64,000 nt of DNA from Nonomuraea zeae (GCF_005889725.1 NZ_VCKX01000024.1:1-64000); one strand, 5' to 3'; shown: positions 17,384-26,099, counted from the stretch's first letter. The notes: generated from the sequence alone by a model not told the origin. Numbers and translations: made by a program.

Positions 17384-19255
17384 TCAGAGGATCTTACGCC
17401 GGACGCTCTCCCCACCCTGTGGCGTGCCGATCCACGGCCCCTCGATGGACGGGTCGAGGATGCCCTCCTCGACGAAGGCGTAGCGACCGTCCAGCACGTA
17501 GCCGGCCAGGCGTACGTCATGGCTGTCGCTGTTGTCCCAGAGGCGGTCGAACAGCGCGTCCACCCGGCGTCTTGCCTGGTGGCAGAAGGTGTCGGCGAGC
17601 TCGTACGGCCGCCGCCCCAGGTCCCTGGAGTCCTCCTCCGCCTTGACGCAGGCGGCCGTCATGGCGAACAGCTCGGCCCCTATGTCCACGAGCCGCCCGA
17701 GGAAGCCCTGCTTGTGCTCCAGCTTGCCCTGCCAGCGGGACATGCCGTAGAAGGTGGACCTGGCCAGTTTCCTGCTGGTCCGCTCCACGAAGCGCAGGTG
17801 GGCCGCCAGCGGGCCGAACTCGGCGTACGACGTGGGCAGGTTGCCCGTACCGGCCACCAGCGAGGGCAGCCACTTGGCGTAGAACCGGCCGGCCCGGCGC
17901 AGCGCCTGGGCGCGCTCCTGGCGGGAGGCCTCCGGGTTGATCAGCTCGCCCGCGGCCGACAGGTGCGCGTCCACCGCCTCGCGGGTGATCATCAGGTGCA
18001 TGATCTCCGAGGAGCCCTCGAAGATGCGGTTGATGCGCGAGTCGCGCAGCATCTGCTCGGCGGGCACGCCGCGCTCGCCGCGGGCCGCGAGCGACTCGGC
18101 GCTCTCGTAGCCGCGCCCGCCCCTGACCTGGACCAGCTCGTCGAGCGCCTGGTACGACAGCTCCGAGGCGTACAGCTTGGCCAGCGCCGCCTCGATCCTG
18201 ATGTCGTTGCGCTGGTCGTCGGCCATCCGGCTGGTCAGCTCGCAGACGGCTTCGAGCGCGTACGCGGTGGCCGCGATAAAGGCGATCTTCGTGGCTACGG
18301 CCTCGTGCTGGCCGACCTTGCGCCCCCACTGCACGCGGGCGTTGCCCCACTCGCGGGCGATCTTCACGGCCCACTTGGCGTTGCCCGCGCACGTGGCGGG
18401 CAGGGACAGCCGGCCGGTGTTCAGCGTGGTCAGGGCGATCTTCAGGCCCTCGCCCTCCCGGCCGATCAGGTTCTTCGCCGGCACCCTCACCTGGGAGAAC
18501 TCGGTGACGCCGTTCTCGATGCCCCTGAGCCCCATGAAGCTGTTGCGCCGCTTGACCGTGATGCCGGGCGTGTCGGCCTCGACCACGAACGCGCTGATCT
18601 TCTTGCCGGTCCTGGCCATGACCACCAGGAGGTCGGCGACGACGCCGTTCGTCGTCCACAGCTTGACGCCGTCCAGCACGTACTCGTCGCCGTCGCGGAC
18701 CGCGGTGGTGGCCAGCCGGGCCGGGTCCGAGCCGACGTCGGGCTCGGTCAGCAGGAAGGCCGAGATCTCGCCCGCCGCGCACCTCGGGAGGAACTCGCGC
18801 TTCTGCTCCTCGGTGCCGAACAGCTTGATCGGCTGCGGCACGCCGATCGACTGGTGCGCGGACAGCAGCGTGGCCAGCGCCGGGCAGTAGGAGCCGACGA
18901 GCATGAGAGCGCGGCAGTAGTACAGGTAAGGCAGCCCGAGCCCGCCGTACTCCTCGCTGATCGTGATCCCGAACGCGCCGAGCCCGGCCAGCCCCTTCAC
19001 CACGTCGTCGGGCACCTGCGCGGTGCGCTCGATGAGCGCCGGGTCGACGTGCGCGTCGAGGTAGCGCCGCACCGCCCGGACGAACTCCTCACCCCGCTTG
19101 GTCGCCTCGTCGGACAGCTTGGGCGCCGGATGCACCAGATCCAGCCGGAAGTCGCCGAGGAACAGCTGCTTGGCGAAGCTCGGGCGCGTCCAGTCCTTCT
19201 CCCGCGCCTGCTCGCCGACCTCCCTGGACTCCGCGTACTTGGCGTGCTCGGTCAT
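17384..19255 (-). CDS. Acyl-CoA dehydrogenase (long form)
   Basis: FAD-dependent fatty acyl-CoA dehydrogenase of 623 aa, longer than the usual 380 because of a C-terminal extension (about residues 430-623), as in VLCAD/FadE-like enzymes. Motifs: EEYGGLGLPYLYYCRA, LLTEPDVGSDPARLATTA (flavin and substrate binding), KLWTTNGVVADLLVVMA, and RDSRINRIFEGSSEIMHLM carrying the catalytic Glu. Acts in beta-oxidation. Monocistronic, upstream of the sugar importer on the same strand. Confidence 0.92.
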   Translation of the reverse strand: MTEHAKYAESREVGEQAREKDWTRPSFAKQLFLGDFRLDLVHPAPKLSDEATKRGEEFVRAVRRYLDAHVDPALIERTAQVPDDVVKGLAGLGAFGITISEEYGGLGLPYLYYCRALMLVGSYCPALATLLSAHQSIGVPQPIKLFGTEEQKREFLPRCAAGEISAFLLTEPDVGSDPARLATTAVRDGDEYVLDGVKLWTTNGVVADLLVVMARTGKKISAFVVEADTPGITVKRRNSFMGLRGIENGVTEFSQVRVPAKNLIGREGEGLKIALTTLNTGRLSLPATCAGNAKWAVKIAREWGNARVQWGRKVGQHEAVATKIAFIAATAYALEAVCELTSRMADDQRNDIRIEAALAKLYASELSYQALDELVQVRGGRGYESAESLAARGERGVPAEQMLRDSRINRIFEGSSEIMHLMITREAVDAHLSAAGELINPEASRQERAQALRRAGRFYAKWLPSLVAGTGNLPTSYAEFGPLAAHLRFVERTSRKLARSTFYGMSRWQGKLEHKQGFLGRLVDIGAELFAMTAACVKAEEDSRDLGRRPYELADTFCHQARRRVDALFDRLWDNSDSHDVRLAGYVLDGRYAFVEEGILDPSIEGPWIGTPQGGESVRRKIL

Positions 19256-19304
19256 AGCACCTCCCGACGTTGCGCCGTCCTGTGCTAGGAGTACTGCCCG
19301 CCTG

Positions 19305-19326
19305 ACGGCGCTCTGCGCCGTTTATA
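19305..19326 (-). promoter_or_regulatory. Palindrome overlapping a TATAAA box
   Basis: ACGGCGC-TCT-GCGCCGT (19305-19321) is a perfect 7-3-7 palindrome directly abutting TATAAA (19326-19321 on the minus strand). It lies 50-70 bases upstream of the acyl-CoA dehydrogenase and could be its operator. Equally, it could be a terminator hairpin for the APC transporter gene, although no T-run follows. Confidence 0.45.
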
Positions 19327-19358
19327 GCGCCTTTTTGTACGACAGACACCCCCCTGCC

Positions 19359-20594
19359 CTACCGGCTCGGCACCGGGCGGCGCGCGGTGAACCTCAGCGC
19401 CCCCCAGGCCACCAGCGCCAGCACGGCGGGCACCACCAGATAGACGCCGCAGAACCCGAGCGCCACGAGCGACAGCCCGCAACCCACTGCGGCCGTCCGG
19501 CGGTGCCGCCCCGGCGGCAGCAGCCGCACCGCCGCCGCCACCCCCGTGGCCGTGACGGCGGCCAGGCACGCCGACGTCGCCCGCATCAGCAGGTCCAGGT
19601 CCACCGCCCACACCAGCACGGGCACGCTCAGCACGGCCAGCAGCGCGAGGCTCCGGTACGGCGTCTCCCCCGGCGCCCCGCCCCGCGCGAACCAGCCGGG
19701 CAACGCCCCGTCCCTGGCCAGCGCCGCCCCCAGCCGCGCGGCACCGGCCAGATAGGTGTTGACCGCTCCGAACGTCAGCAGCACCGCGACCACGCCGGTG
19801 ATGGGCCGCGCCGCGCCGCCGATGCCGGTCTCCAGCATCGCGGTGAGCGGCACGCCGGTCATGCCGGGGCCGAGCACGCCGACGGAGACGACGGACACCC
19901 CCAGGTAGAGCAGGGCGATCACGACCAGGGTCACCACGGTGGCCCTGAACAGGCCGTTCCTGCCGGCGGCGAACTCGGCCGACAGATGGCTGGCCGCCTC
20001 CCAGCCGACGAACGCGAACATGAGCACGCCCGCCGCGCTGGCCACGCCCGCGGCACCGTACGGGGCGAAGGGGGTGAAGTTGGCCGCGTCGGCGTGCGGC
20101 GCGGCCGTGATCACGGCGGTGGCGAGCAGCGCGACGAGCAGGACGACGAAGCCGATCTGCAGCCCTCCCGAGGTGCGCAGGCCCGCGGCGTTGGCCGCGA
20201 AGGCGGCGGCCAGGATCAGGCAGGCGGCCAGCGTGGCGGGCACGCCGAGGCAGGCTTCGACGTACTGGCCGCCGACCAGCGCGCCCGCGACCGTGCCGAT
20301 GGGGACGGCGCCGTAGAACCACCAGCCGGCCACGGCGGAGGCGTGCCGGCCGAACGCCAGCCCGACGAAGCTCGCCACGCCCCCGCCGTCGGGGTAGCGG
20401 GCGCCGAGCGCGGCGAAGGTCAGCGCGACCGGGACGCTCAGCGCGAGCAGGCCAGCCCAGGCCAGCACGGAGGCGGGCCCCGCGGCGGACGCGGCGAGAT
20501 GTGGCAGCACCAGCATCCCCGGCCCGAGCACGGCTCCGACGAGCAGCGCCGTGCCCTGTCCGGCAGATATGCCCCCATACGTTCGTTTCGTCAT
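19359..20594 (-). CDS. APC-family amino acid permease
   Basis: A 411-aa inner-membrane transporter with about 12 hydrophobic helices. The first helix contains GAVLGPGMLVLPHLAA, the unwound TM1 glycine motif of the APC superfamily. FVGWEAASHLSAEF matches TM6. It is divergent from an Lrp/AsnC regulator with an 81-base gap, which suggests amino-acid-responsive control of uptake or efflux. ATG at 20594 is chosen; further upstream the frame runs into the regulator gene. Confidence 0.9.
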   Translation of the reverse strand: MTKRTYGGISAGQGTALLVGAVLGPGMLVLPHLAASAAGPASVLAWAGLLALSVPVALTFAALGARYPDGGGVASFVGLAFGRHASAVAGWWFYGAVPIGTVAGALVGGQYVEACLGVPATLAACLILAAAFAANAAGLRTSGGLQIGFVVLLVALLATAVITAAPHADAANFTPFAPYGAAGVASAAGVLMFAFVGWEAASHLSAEFAAGRNGLFRATVVTLVVIALLYLGVSVVSVGVLGPGMTGVPLTAMLETGIGGAARPITGVVAVLLTFGAVNTYLAGAARLGAALARDGALPGWFARGGAPGETPYRSLALLAVLSVPVLVWAVDLDLLMRATSACLAAVTATGVAAAVRLLPPGRHRRTAAVGCGLSLVALGFCGVYLVVPAVLALVAWGALRFTARRPVPSR

Positions 20595-20675
20595 GCCGCC
20601 GAAGTTAGCCCAGGCATTCGGCGCCACCCCGGCTCCGGCGAACGTATGGCCGGAAGGTCGTGCCAACATCGGCCC

Positions 20676-21143
20676 ATGGACGAACTTGATTCGGCGATCA
20701 TACGGTTGCTCCAAACGGATGCGCGGCAGTCCAACAGGGAGCTCGCCCGCCGGCTCGGCATCGCGCCCTCGACCTGTCTGGAACGGGTCCGCGCCCTCAC
20801 CCGCCGCGGCGTCATCCGCGGCTACCACGCCGACATCGACCCGGCCGCGCTCAACCGCGGCGTCCAGGCCATGGTCTCGGTCCAGGTGCGCCCGCTCAGC
20901 CGGGCGGTGATCAACGCGTTCAAGACGTCGGCGGCCGCGATGCCCGAGGTGCTCAGCGTGTACGTGCTGGCGGGCGGGGACGACTTCCTGCTGCACGTGG
21001 CCGTGCAGGACCTGGACCACCTGCACTCGTTCCTGCTCGACCGGTTGAGCAAGCGCAAGGAGATCGTCGGGTTTCGCACGTCGGTGATCTTCCAGCAGGT
21101 CCAGAACGCCGTCCCGGAGCGCCTGCCGGAGCCCTTGTCCTAG
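20676..21143 (+). CDS. Lrp/AsnC-family transcriptional regulator
   Basis: A 155-aa regulator: N-terminal helix-turn-helix (about residues 3-60; LDSAIIRLLQTDARQSNREL, LARRLGIAPSTCLERVRALT) and C-terminal RAM ligand-binding domain (about residues 65-140; VLSVYVLAGGDDFLLHVAVQ). Divergent from the APC permease gene, which it probably controls in response to an amino acid. ATG at 20676 fits the family N-terminus. Confidence 0.93.
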   Translation: MDELDSAIIRLLQTDARQSNRELARRLGIAPSTCLERVRALTRRGVIRGYHADIDPAALNRGVQAMVSVQVRPLSRAVINAFKTSAAAMPEVLSVYVLAGGDDFLLHVAVQDLDHLHSFLLDRLSKRKEIVGFRTSVIFQQVQNAVPERLPEPLS

Positions 21144-21268
21144 TTTGTGTACCCGCGCCGGGGCAGGCGTGGTCGCTCGTCGCCGCCACCGCGCTCTGCG
21201 TGCTGATCCTGGCCGGGCACGTGCTGAACTGGTGGCTGCCCTACTTCGGCCTCAGCACGGCCGCGCAT
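21144..21268 (+). pseudogene. C-terminal fragment of a membrane protein
   Basis: The reading frame after the Lrp stop encodes PGQAWSLVAATALCVLILAG and HVLNWWLPYFGLSTAAHE, a hydrophobic helix plus tail resembling the end of a larger integral membrane protein. It has no start or N-terminal part and runs into the following gene start. I read it as the remnant of a deleted gene; the family is not identified. Confidence 0.5.
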
Positions 21269-21644
21269 GAACGACGGGGCCTCCCCAGGCAAGAGACGCG
21301 CCGGGCGGCCCGCCGTGCTCACCATCGACCGCATCGTGACCGCCGCCGTCGAGATCCTGGACGACGAGGGCCTGGAGGCGCTGACCATGCGCCGCCTCGG
21401 CACCCGGCTCGGCGTCGCGGCCGTGTCCCTCTACCGCCACGTGCCCAACCGGGAGGCGCTCACGGCCGTGCAGTCGGTGGGGGTCTTCGTCCTCGGCCAC
21501 GCGCTGGCCCAGGTCGGCACGCCACCCGGCGGTACGGCGGCCGAGCCGGACGAGGCCGCCCGCGACTTCTACGACCAGTGGTTCGACGCGGGGCTGCGGG
21601 CCATGGTGACCGGGTTCGAACGGCAGCTCGCAGGCCGCGATTAA
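21267..21644 (+). pseudogene. TetR-family regulator with internal deletion
   Basis: 125 aa against the usual 190-220. The N-terminus is a complete TetR helix-turn-helix (AVLTIDRIVTAAVEILDDEG, LTMRRLGTRLGVAAVSLYRH). It then jumps from HVPNREALTAVQS straight to a C-terminal-like VGVFVLGHALAQVG and DQWFDAGLRAMVTGFERQ segment, so most of the ligand-binding domain appears to be missing. It may be non-functional or a DNA-binding-only protein. Confidence 0.65.
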
Positions 21645-21649
21645 TTCGG

Positions 21650-21679
21650 TTGCACCGGATTCCGGCCGGGCCGTAGTGT
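21650..21679 (+). promoter_or_regulatory. Promoter for leaderless mini-ORF
   Basis: -35 TTGCAC at 21650-21655 and -10 TAGTGT at 21674-21679, 18 bases apart. The expected transcription start, 7-8 bases after the -10, coincides with the ATG at 21687. Confidence 0.5.
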
Positions 21680-21686
21680 CTTGGCC

Positions 21687-21704
21687 ATGCGCCTTTACCA
21701 GTAA
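21687..21704 (+). CDS. Five-residue leaderless peptide MRLYQ
   Basis: ATG CGC CTT TAC CAG TAA begins where the transcript should start. Leaderless mini-ORFs are known in actinobacteria as sensors of translation upstream of amino-acid or sulfur genes. About 120 bases downstream a 40-aa protein begins. Translation and a regulatory role are inferred from promoter geometry only. Confidence 0.35.
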   Translation: MRLYQ

Positions 21705-21827
21705 TTCGCGGGGCCACCCACGCCCACTCAGCGACGAGATCCGCCTCAGTCCATCCAGACGCGGCAGCTGAGCTTTGCCGACCGGCCATCCGTGCCGCGT
21801 CGTGAGTTACGTGAAGGAAGCATCCTT

Positions 21828-21950
21828 ATGCGAGTCCGCCGTTCCGGCAAGGACAAGAGCCTGCCCGAGCTGCCTTTGACCAGGCAGCTGCCCAAAATGC
21901 CCCAGCGGCCGATCGCGCCGCCCAGGCGCATCCCGCCCAAGGGGCGCTAG
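21828..21950 (+). CDS. Small basic Pro-rich protein, 40 aa
   Basis: GTGAAGGAAG lies at a good distance before the ATG. The product starts MRVRRSGKDKSLPELPLTRQ and is rich in Arg, Lys and Pro (RRIPPKGR at the C-terminus), with no membrane segment. It is followed after 3 bases by a small hairpin and then a strong terminator, which supports a real short transcription unit. Function unknown. Confidence 0.55.
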   Translation: MRVRRSGKDKSLPELPLTRQLPKMPQRPIAPPRRIPPKGR

Positions 21951-21953
21951 GAC

Positions 21954-22022
21954 AACTACCCTGGATGGTAGTTAGCGAGCGCCGCCCCCACCGTACGCCA
22001 GGGGGCGGCGCTCACATTTTTC
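21954..22022 (+). terminator. Double hairpin terminator
   Basis: A small stem AACTACC/GGTAGTT (21954-21973) is followed by a 13-bp stem GAGCGCCGCCCCC/GGGGGCGGCGCTC (21977-22013) and then ACATTTTTT. It terminates the small-protein transcript and, being symmetric, probably the convergent thiolase gene too. Confidence 0.92.
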
Positions 22023-22036
22023 ACACTTCCGCGCGG

Positions 22037-23182
22037 TCAGAGCCGCTCGATGATCGTGACGTTGGCCTGGCCGCCGCCCTCGCACATCGTCTGCAGGCCG
22101 TAGCGGCCGCCCGTGCGCTCCAGCTCGTGCAGCAGCTTGGTCATCAGGATCGCTCCCGTCCCGCCGAGCGGGTGGCCGAGCGCGATCGCACCGCCGTTCG
22201 GGTTGACCCGCGCGGGGTCGGCGCCGAGCTCCTTCATCCAGGCCAGCGGCACCGGCGCGAAAGCCTCGTTGATCTCGACCACGTCGATGTCGCTCATCGA
22301 CATGCCGGCCTTCTTCAGCGCCCGCTGCGTGGCGGGGATCGGCGCGGTCAGCATGAACACGGGGTCGTCGCCCATGAGCGCGAGCTGGTGGATGCGGGCG
22401 CGCGGGGTCAGCCCGTGCTCCCTGACGGCCTCCTCGGAGGCGATCAGCACCGCGCCCGAGCCGTCGGAGATCTGCGAGGACGTGGCCGCGGTGATCTGGC
22501 CGCCCTCCTTCAGCGTCTTGAGCCCGGCCATCTTCTCCAGCGTCGTGTCGGCGCGCGGCCCCTCGTCGTCCTCCACGTCGTTGATGGGGGCGATCTGGTC
22601 CTTGAAGTAGCCGTTCGCGATGGCCTTCGCGGCCCGCTGGTGGGACTCGAAGGCGTACTGCTCCAGCTCTTCCCGGGTGAAGCCCCACTTCTCGCACATC
22701 AGCTCCGCGCCGCGGAACTGCGAGATCTCCTGCTTGCCGTAGCGCTCGACCCACTTCTCGCCGAACGGGAACGGCATGCCCTTCTCCAGCGCGGCCGTGA
22801 TCGAGGAGCCCATGGGGACCACGCTCATCGACTCCACGCCGGCCGCCACGACGAGGTCCTGGGTGCCGGACATGACGCCCTGGGCGGCGAAGTGGATCGA
22901 CTGCTGCGAGGAGCCGCACTGCCGGTCGATGGTGACGCCGGCGGTGGTCTCGGGCAGCCCCGCCGACAGCCAGGCATTTCGCGCGATGTCCATGCTTTGG
23001 GGGCCGAACTGCATGACGCACCCCATGACCACGTCCTCCACCGCCGAGGGGTCGACGCCGGTGCGGTCGATCAGTGCCTTCAGCGTGTGAGCGGCCAGGT
23101 CCGTGGGGTGGACGGTGGAAAGACCGCCCTTCTTCTTGCCGACCGGGGTGCGAACCGCCCCGACGATGTACGCCTCTGCCAC
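22037..23182 (-). CDS. Acetyl-CoA acetyltransferase (thiolase)
   Basis: Thiolase of 381 aa, condensing or cleaving (3-keto)acyl-CoA. The nucleophilic Cys is C89 in IDRQCGSSQQ. Other active-site blocks are VEINEAFAPV, NGGAIALGHPLGGTG (catalytic His) and MCEGGGQANV (second Cys). GTG at 23182 is the start, with a GGAGGC Shine-Dalgarno. Likely a beta-oxidation (FadA-type) enzyme; its promoter carries the same palindrome as the acyl-CoA dehydrogenase gene at 28485. Confidence 0.95.
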   Translation of the reverse strand: MAEAYIVGAVRTPVGKKKGGLSTVHPTDLAAHTLKALIDRTGVDPSAVEDVVMGCVMQFGPQSMDIARNAWLSAGLPETTAGVTIDRQCGSSQQSIHFAAQGVMSGTQDLVVAAGVESMSVVPMGSSITAALEKGMPFPFGEKWVERYGKQEISQFRGAELMCEKWGFTREELEQYAFESHQRAAKAIANGYFKDQIAPINDVEDDEGPRADTTLEKMAGLKTLKEGGQITAATSSQISDGSGAVLIASEEAVREHGLTPRARIHQLALMGDDPVFMLTAPIPATQRALKKAGMSMSDIDVVEINEAFAPVPLAWMKELGADPARVNPNGGAIALGHPLGGTGAILMTKLLHELERTGGRYGLQTMCEGGGQANVTIIERL

Positions 23183-23195
23183 AGTGCCTCCTGGA

Positions 23196-23248
23196 AACCG
23201 AGCATTATTCGGTTACTAGGGGCAGAGTACAACAGAACGACGTTCTGT
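23196..23248 (-). promoter_or_regulatory. Thiolase promoter with palindromic operator
   Basis: On the minus strand a -35 TTGTAC (23232-23227) and -10 AATAAT (23209-23204) are 17 bases apart. ACAGAAC-GAC-GTTCTGT (23232-23248) is a perfect 7-3-7 palindrome abutting the -35. A second inverted repeat, AACCGA-N7-TCGGTT (23196-23214), covers the -10. The first motif recurs at 28438. Confidence 0.7.
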
Positions 23249-23254
23249 GGCTCC

Positions 23255-23914
23255 TCACGCGGGCGGCACAAGCTCCTCCGCCGTGTCCACCCGGAACCGC
23301 CACCGGTCCACGACCAGGCCGTTGAGCTTTTCCGACAGCTCCAGGGCCAGCGCGCCCAGCTTCACGGGCTCGTCACCGCGCAGCTCGATCGCGGTCAGCT
23401 CGGTGGCGAAGGGCAGCAGCTCCTCCACGGCAGGAGGCCGGCCCTTCTGTGGCACCAGCGCGGCCCGGATGTCGCCCGCGGTGAAGGTGAACTCGTCGTC
23501 CTCCTGCGGCTCCAGGAGCGGCGCCAGCTCCTCCGCGGTGGGGCGTACCGGCAGGATGACCGCCGGGCCGCTCTCCTCGTCGGCCGGGTCGCTCACCTCA
23601 CCCCGGCACACCGCGAGCCCCTTGAGCCGGAAGGCCAGGCCCTCGGCGAGGTAGCGGTCGAAGAAGTCCAGCGGCAGCGGGCCCTCGGCGGTCACCCTGA
23701 CCGCCCAGACCTTCTCCAGCTCGCCGCCCGTCAGGTCGGGCTCGGCCTCGACCGGGGCGCAGACCCGCACGTCCGTCGCCACGATGTCGTCGCCGTCTTT
23801 CCTGGCGCTCGGGTCCGCGAGCTGGATGATGCGCAACAGCTCGGCCGGGTCCGGTTTGGCGGGCAGTGCCGCCGTCGGGCCAGTACGCAGTCTCCGCTTC
23901 GCCATCCAGCCCAT
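23255..23914 (-). CDS. Conserved hypothetical protein
   Basis: A 219-aa soluble, acidic protein with a basic N-terminus (MGWMAKRRLRTGPTAALP). It looks like two related halves joined by an acidic segment around EDDEFTFTAG. No signal peptide, membrane helix or catalytic motif was recognised. It starts 14 bases after the second sortase stop on the same strand, so it may belong to that operon. Function unknown. Confidence 0.65.
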   Translation of the reverse strand: MGWMAKRRLRTGPTAALPAKPDPAELLRIIQLADPSARKDGDDIVATDVRVCAPVEAEPDLTGGELEKVWAVRVTAEGPLPLDFFDRYLAEGLAFRLKGLAVCRGEVSDPADEESGPAVILPVRPTAEELAPLLEPQEDDEFTFTAGDIRAALVPQKGRPPAVEELLPFATELTAIELRGDEPVKLGALALELSEKLNGLVVDRWRFRVDTAEELVPPA

Positions 23915-23928
23915 GCCCGCCTCCGCGC

Positions 23929-24684
23929 TCAGCTTCGATAGGAGCTCGTCATCGTCGCGTAGACGATGACGTTGTCGGTGTAGTGCCCGCTTGTCCGGTC
24001 ATAGTCGCCGCCGCAGGTGATGAGGTGAAGCTGGGCGTTCGCCTGGTCCCCGTACACGCGCTGGGTCGGGAACGTCTTCTTGCTCGCCTGCTCCACGCCG
24101 CCGACCGTGAACACGGCCGTGGTCTTGTCCTGGCGCTTGATCTCGATCGTGTCGCCGTTCTTGATCTCAGGAAGGCGGCTGAACACGGCGCTGCGCGTCC
24201 TCGTGTCCTTGTGCCCGAGAATCACGGCCGGGCCCTTCTCGCCCGGGGTGGACATGTTCCGGTACCACCCGGCCAGGTTGGGGTTGTCGGCCGGCGGCAC
24301 CTCGATGGTCCCGTCCTTGGCCAGGCCGACGGACTTGATCGGCGCGTTGATCCCCAGTCTCTTGATCACGATCCGCACGGGCGTGGAGGGCAGCATGGCC
24401 GGCGCGGGGGTGATCTGCGGCAGCGGGGGCGGCACGTCGGGGGCGGCCTGGAACAGCGCCTGCTCGGGCTGCCCCGAGGCCTTCGGCTGCGCCTGCAGGC
24501 CCAGCTGGTCCCGGTTGCTGGCCAGGCCGTACTCCTGGGGGGAGTTGAAGACGATCAGCAGCCCGGCGACGACCGTCACGACGCCGGCGACTGCGGCCAC
24601 GATCAGCACGGTCCTGAGCGCCGTGCTCCCCTTGTCGGGAGGCGGCGGTACGGCCGGTCCGCCGTACGGATAGTGTCCGGACAT
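23929..24684 (-). CDS. Class F sortase (second copy)
   Basis: A 251-aa transpeptidase joining sorting-signal proteins to the cell envelope. Pro-rich cytoplasmic N-terminus, one membrane helix (about residues 23-45), linker, then the sortase beta-barrel from about residue 100. Catalytic His158 (ILGHKDT) and Cys224 (HLITCGGDYD) are present. The position usually held by the class F catalytic Arg (Y-R-D-N as I recall it) reads Y-T-D-N at 235-238. It follows its likely substrate gene by 7 bases. Confidence 0.88.
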   Translation of the reverse strand: MSGHYPYGGPAVPPPPDKGSTALRTVLIVAAVAGVVTVVAGLLIVFNSPQEYGLASNRDQLGLQAQPKASGQPEQALFQAAPDVPPPLPQITPAPAMLPSTPVRIVIKRLGINAPIKSVGLAKDGTIEVPPADNPNLAGWYRNMSTPGEKGPAVILGHKDTRTRSAVFSRLPEIKNGDTIEIKRQDKTTAVFTVGGVEQASKKTFPTQRVYGDQANAQLHLITCGGDYDRTSGHYTDNVIVYATMTSSYRS

Positions 24685-24691
24685 TTCCCGA

Positions 24692-25966
24692 TCAGCCCTT
24701 GATCGAGCGGCGGCGCATGACCAGCCCGCCGACTGCCGCGACCCCGATGAGGGCGGTGCCCGTCAGGATGAACATCCGGCCGTCCGGCCCCATCTCGCCA
24801 CCCGCACCCGTGTCGGCCCCGGCCTTGGGGGTCTGGGACTTCTTCGTGGTGCTGCTGGTGGGGGTGACGGTGACCGTCGCGGTCTTGGTGTTCGTCGGCT
24901 TGGGGGTGGAGGTCGTCGGCGTGCTGCTGGACGAGGGGCTCGTGCCGGCGGTGACCGTGAAGGTGTACGCCTTGAGCCCGGTCGTCGGGGCCGTGCACTT
25001 GATCGCCGGCGAGGTCGATGAGGTGCCGAAGGAGATGTCCCCGGCGGTCAGCGACACGGTGCCGGTGGTGGTGGGCTTGATCTTCACGGTGACGGTGGGC
25101 AGCGTCAAGATGTCCGAGCCCGCCGTGACGCCCGTCAGGGTGCCCTCGCCGGTCGCGGTGGCCGGAACGCCCGCGCCGGTGGCCTTCACGGTGACGAACA
25201 TCTTGGGGCTGGTCGTCGGGAAGCCCGTGGGGGCTTTCAGCGGGTCGCCCGTGCTCTGGATGGTGCCGGTCCAGGTGATGGAGGCGTCGGCGTTGGAGGC
25301 GGCGGTGGTGGGGGGCGTCATGACGACCTTGATGTCGACGTCCGCGGGGTAGTCGGCGTCCGTGCCGGTGGTGCCGAGCGCACAGGTGTAGGCGACCACA
25401 TCGTCACCGGTCCCGCCACCGCCGGTCCCGATGGGCACGTCGAGGACCTCAGTGGAGGTCGTCGTGCACGTCGTCACAGTCGTTGGGGCAGTGGCGAGTG
25501 CCAGCTTGAGCTCACCCGGCTTCACGCTGACCTTGGTGGTCGTGCCCGCGGTCACCGCGATCTTGTACATCACGCTGCCAGCCGGCACAGCCGTGGTGGA
25601 AGCTGCCGGACCCGTCTTCACGCCAGCGTCGGAGACGGTCCCACCCGTGGGTGTCAACGCCATGGTGGCCTGCACAGTGGTGGCCGACTGCGGAGCGGTC
25701 GCTAGCGTCAGCGCCGGGAGGCCCACGGTCAGGTCGAAGGTCTGCCCCGCCGTCGTCGAGTCGGGCGCGCTGAGGCTGACGCTGATGGAGGTGTTAGTGA
25801 ACGGGCCGCCACTACAGGTATAGGCGAACTGCTTCGTCACCGCGGCAGACGCGACCCCTGGGGTCGAGACGATGAAGACGGAGCCGAGGAAGACGACGAG
25901 CGTACCCAGCAATCCCAAAGCGGACGTCTTACGGGCGAGGCGGCGCCACGCCTGGGACATAAGCAC
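24692..25966 (-). CDS. Secreted Thr-rich surface protein, likely sortase substrate
   Basis: A 424-aa protein: signal peptide (to about residue 42, ending GVASAA), two related beta-rich modules each starting near AYTC (about residues 48 and 205), a Thr/Ser/Pro-rich stalk (about residues 345-375), then TPKAGADTG (379-387), a hydrophobic helix (FILTGTALIGVAAVGGLVM) and MRRR. This tripartite end is a cell-wall sorting signal without LPXTG. A sortase gene follows directly. Confidence 0.85.
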   Translation of the reverse strand: MLMSQAWRRLARKTSALGLLGTLVVFLGSVFIVSTPGVASAAVTKQFAYTCSGGPFTNTSISVSLSAPDSTTAGQTFDLTVGLPALTLATAPQSATTVQATMALTPTGGTVSDAGVKTGPAASTTAVPAGSVMYKIAVTAGTTTKVSVKPGELKLALATAPTTVTTCTTTSTEVLDVPIGTGGGGTGDDVVAYTCALGTTGTDADYPADVDIKVVMTPPTTAASNADASITWTGTIQSTGDPLKAPTGFPTTSPKMFVTVKATGAGVPATATGEGTLTGVTAGSDILTLPTVTVKIKPTTTGTVSLTAGDISFGTSSTSPAIKCTAPTTGLKAYTFTVTAGTSPSSSSTPTTSTPKPTNTKTATVTVTPTSSTTKKSQTPKAGADTGAGGEMGPDGRMFILTGTALIGVAAVGGLVMRRRSIKG

Positions 25967-26099
25967 GGGTCCATCTCCGTTTCAAAGCAGTGTCAACAGT
26001 CGTGCCAGAATTCCAGCCGTTGGTCACGGTTAGGTAGAGATCCTACGAACTGTCCCTGTCAACTTCCCGTAAACCGCAAAACCCGCCCCACCTTCCCCC

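Noticed and set aside
19098..21143. Plus-strand frame of 681 codons ending in the Lrp regulator
   Set aside because: Only the last 155 codons are real; the rest is antisense to the APC permease.
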